From an uncultured Desulfarculaceae bacterium (GTDB taxonomy: Bacteria; Desulfobacterota; Desulfarculia; Desulfarculales; Desulfarculaceae), in contig CALERA010000264.1 in assembly GCA_937908275.1 (NCBI GenBank), positions 1 through 12,768 on the forward strand: a stretch of DNA of 12,768 nucleotides, in the 5' to 3' direction. A program made the position numbers and the translations under genes. Each line of letters begins with the position of its first letter. Positions within the stretch are counted from its first letter, which is position 1. Positions 12,243 through 12,768 of this stretch are shown here, piece by piece. The notes under the pieces are model-generated. The model saw nothing but the letters and a program-made list of their open reading frames with translations. It was not told the DNA's origin and ran no database searches.

Positions 12243-12768
12243 CTAACGGCTGCCGTTCAGGGACTTGATGAAGGCCACGCTGCGGGTCTCCAGCAGGTCA
12301 TGGAACTGGTCCACCCGGCCGGCCAGGTAGGAGTGCACCGCCATGGTGGGCAGGGCCACGATCAGGCCGAAGGCGGTGGTGAGCATGGCCTCCCAGATGC
12401 CGCCGGCCAGGACCGCCGCGTTGACCTTGCCCCCGGTCTCCTGGATGACCATGAAGGCCTTGATCATGCCGGTGACGGTACCCAACAGGCCCAACAGGGG
12501 CGCGATGTTGCCGATGGCCGCCAACAGGGGCAGATAGCGCTCCATCTCGCGCACCTCGGTCTGCTGGGCGTCGATCAGCACCGTCTCCATGGTCTCCCGG
12601 TCGCTGGGCTTGATCTGGGCCGCGGCCGCCAGCACCCGCCCCAGGGGGCCGGGGTCCTCCTCGGCCTGGGCCTGGGCCCCGTTCAGGTCGCCCTGGGCCA
12701 GGGAGCGGCCCACCCGCTCGGCCAACTCCTCGCCGGCCAGGCGCACCCGGGAGTAGCGCCAGATGCGC
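12243..12768 (-). CDS. exbB: ExbB/TolQ-type proton channel subunit (N-terminus outside window)
   Basis: The visible 174 residues run to a TAG stop at 12243. The reading frame stays open to the right edge (RIWRYSRVRLAGEELAERV), and the sequence just inside it matches the cytoplasmic stretch after the first ExbB helix. The gene therefore begins beyond the window, and the GTG at 12746 is not the true start. A cytoplasmic helical region is followed by two long membrane helices: LPLLAAIGNIAPLLGLLGTV with TGMIKAF after it, and EAMLTTAFGLIVALPTMAV, both carrying the pore-lining threonine contexts of ExbB/TolQ/MotA proteins. It is the first gene of the operon visible here; its promoter is out of view. 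Confidence 0.92.
   Translation of the reverse strand, partial: RIWRYSRVRLAGEELAERVGRSLAQGDLNGAQAQAEEDPGPLGRVLAAAAQIKPSDRETMETVLIDAQQTEVREMERYLPLLAAIGNIAPLLGLLGTVTGMIKAFMVIQETGGKVNAAVLAGGIWEAMLTTAFGLIVALPTMAVHSYLAGRVDQFHDLLETRSVAFIKSLNGSR

Noticed and set aside
12243..12746. exbB starting at the GTG at 12746
   Set aside because: The frame stays open to the window edge with ExbB-like sequence, and the first membrane helix would be missing. The gene is cut by the edge.
1..12768. CRISPR arrays, insertion sequences, tRNA or rRNA genes
   Set aside because: None seen: no regularly spaced repeats, transposase-like frames, terminal inverted repeats or tRNA-like folds were noticed on either strand.

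Overview
The window is GC-rich and compactly organised, with bacterial-type operons. A NrtB/NrtD-type ABC importer, a TAXI-type TRAP transporter and a complete ExbB-ExbD-TonB system with an outer-membrane receptor show a Gram-negative (diderm) bacterium. The gene content and protein style fit a Desulfobacterota (former Deltaproteobacteria) genome, but this is an impression; no rRNA or other phylogenetic marker lies in the window.

Plus strand, 1-2072: the end of an ABC importer operon. It holds the last 28 codons of a probable solute-binding protein, a long mRNA stem-loop, a NrtB/TauC-type permease, its NrtD/TauB-type ATPase and a textbook intrinsic terminator.

Plus strand, 2122-7428: a second operon with its own promoter and a three-half-site operator. 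It encodes an IclR-family regulator, an AroA (EPSP synthase)-family enolpyruvyl transferase with changes at several active-site positions, a TAXI-type TRAP receptor and a fused DctQM-type TRAP permease. Strong stem-loops without U-runs flank the receptor gene. The simplest reading is an uptake-and-conversion module: TRAP imports an unknown organic acid, the AroA-like enzyme may act on it or a derivative, and the IclR protein senses a related ligand. The substrate is unknown.

Minus strand, 12768-7555: a Ton-dependent uptake operon running leftwards: exbB (cut by the window edge), exbD, tonB, a TonB-dependent receptor, a DUF4198/NikK-like periplasmic protein and a small NikL-like membrane-anchored protein. 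The last two suggest nickel or cobalt, although no inner-membrane metal permease is visible. Both are predicted to start with histidine after signal-peptide cleavage. The two gene sets converge at 7429-7554.

The least expected feature is the 227-bp gap between tonB and the receptor gene. On the strand opposite to the operon it carries a sigma70-like promoter, a dyad over its -10 element, two hairpins (one with a UUCG tetraloop) and an intrinsic terminator. Together these would make a small antisense-strand RNA of about 140 nt.
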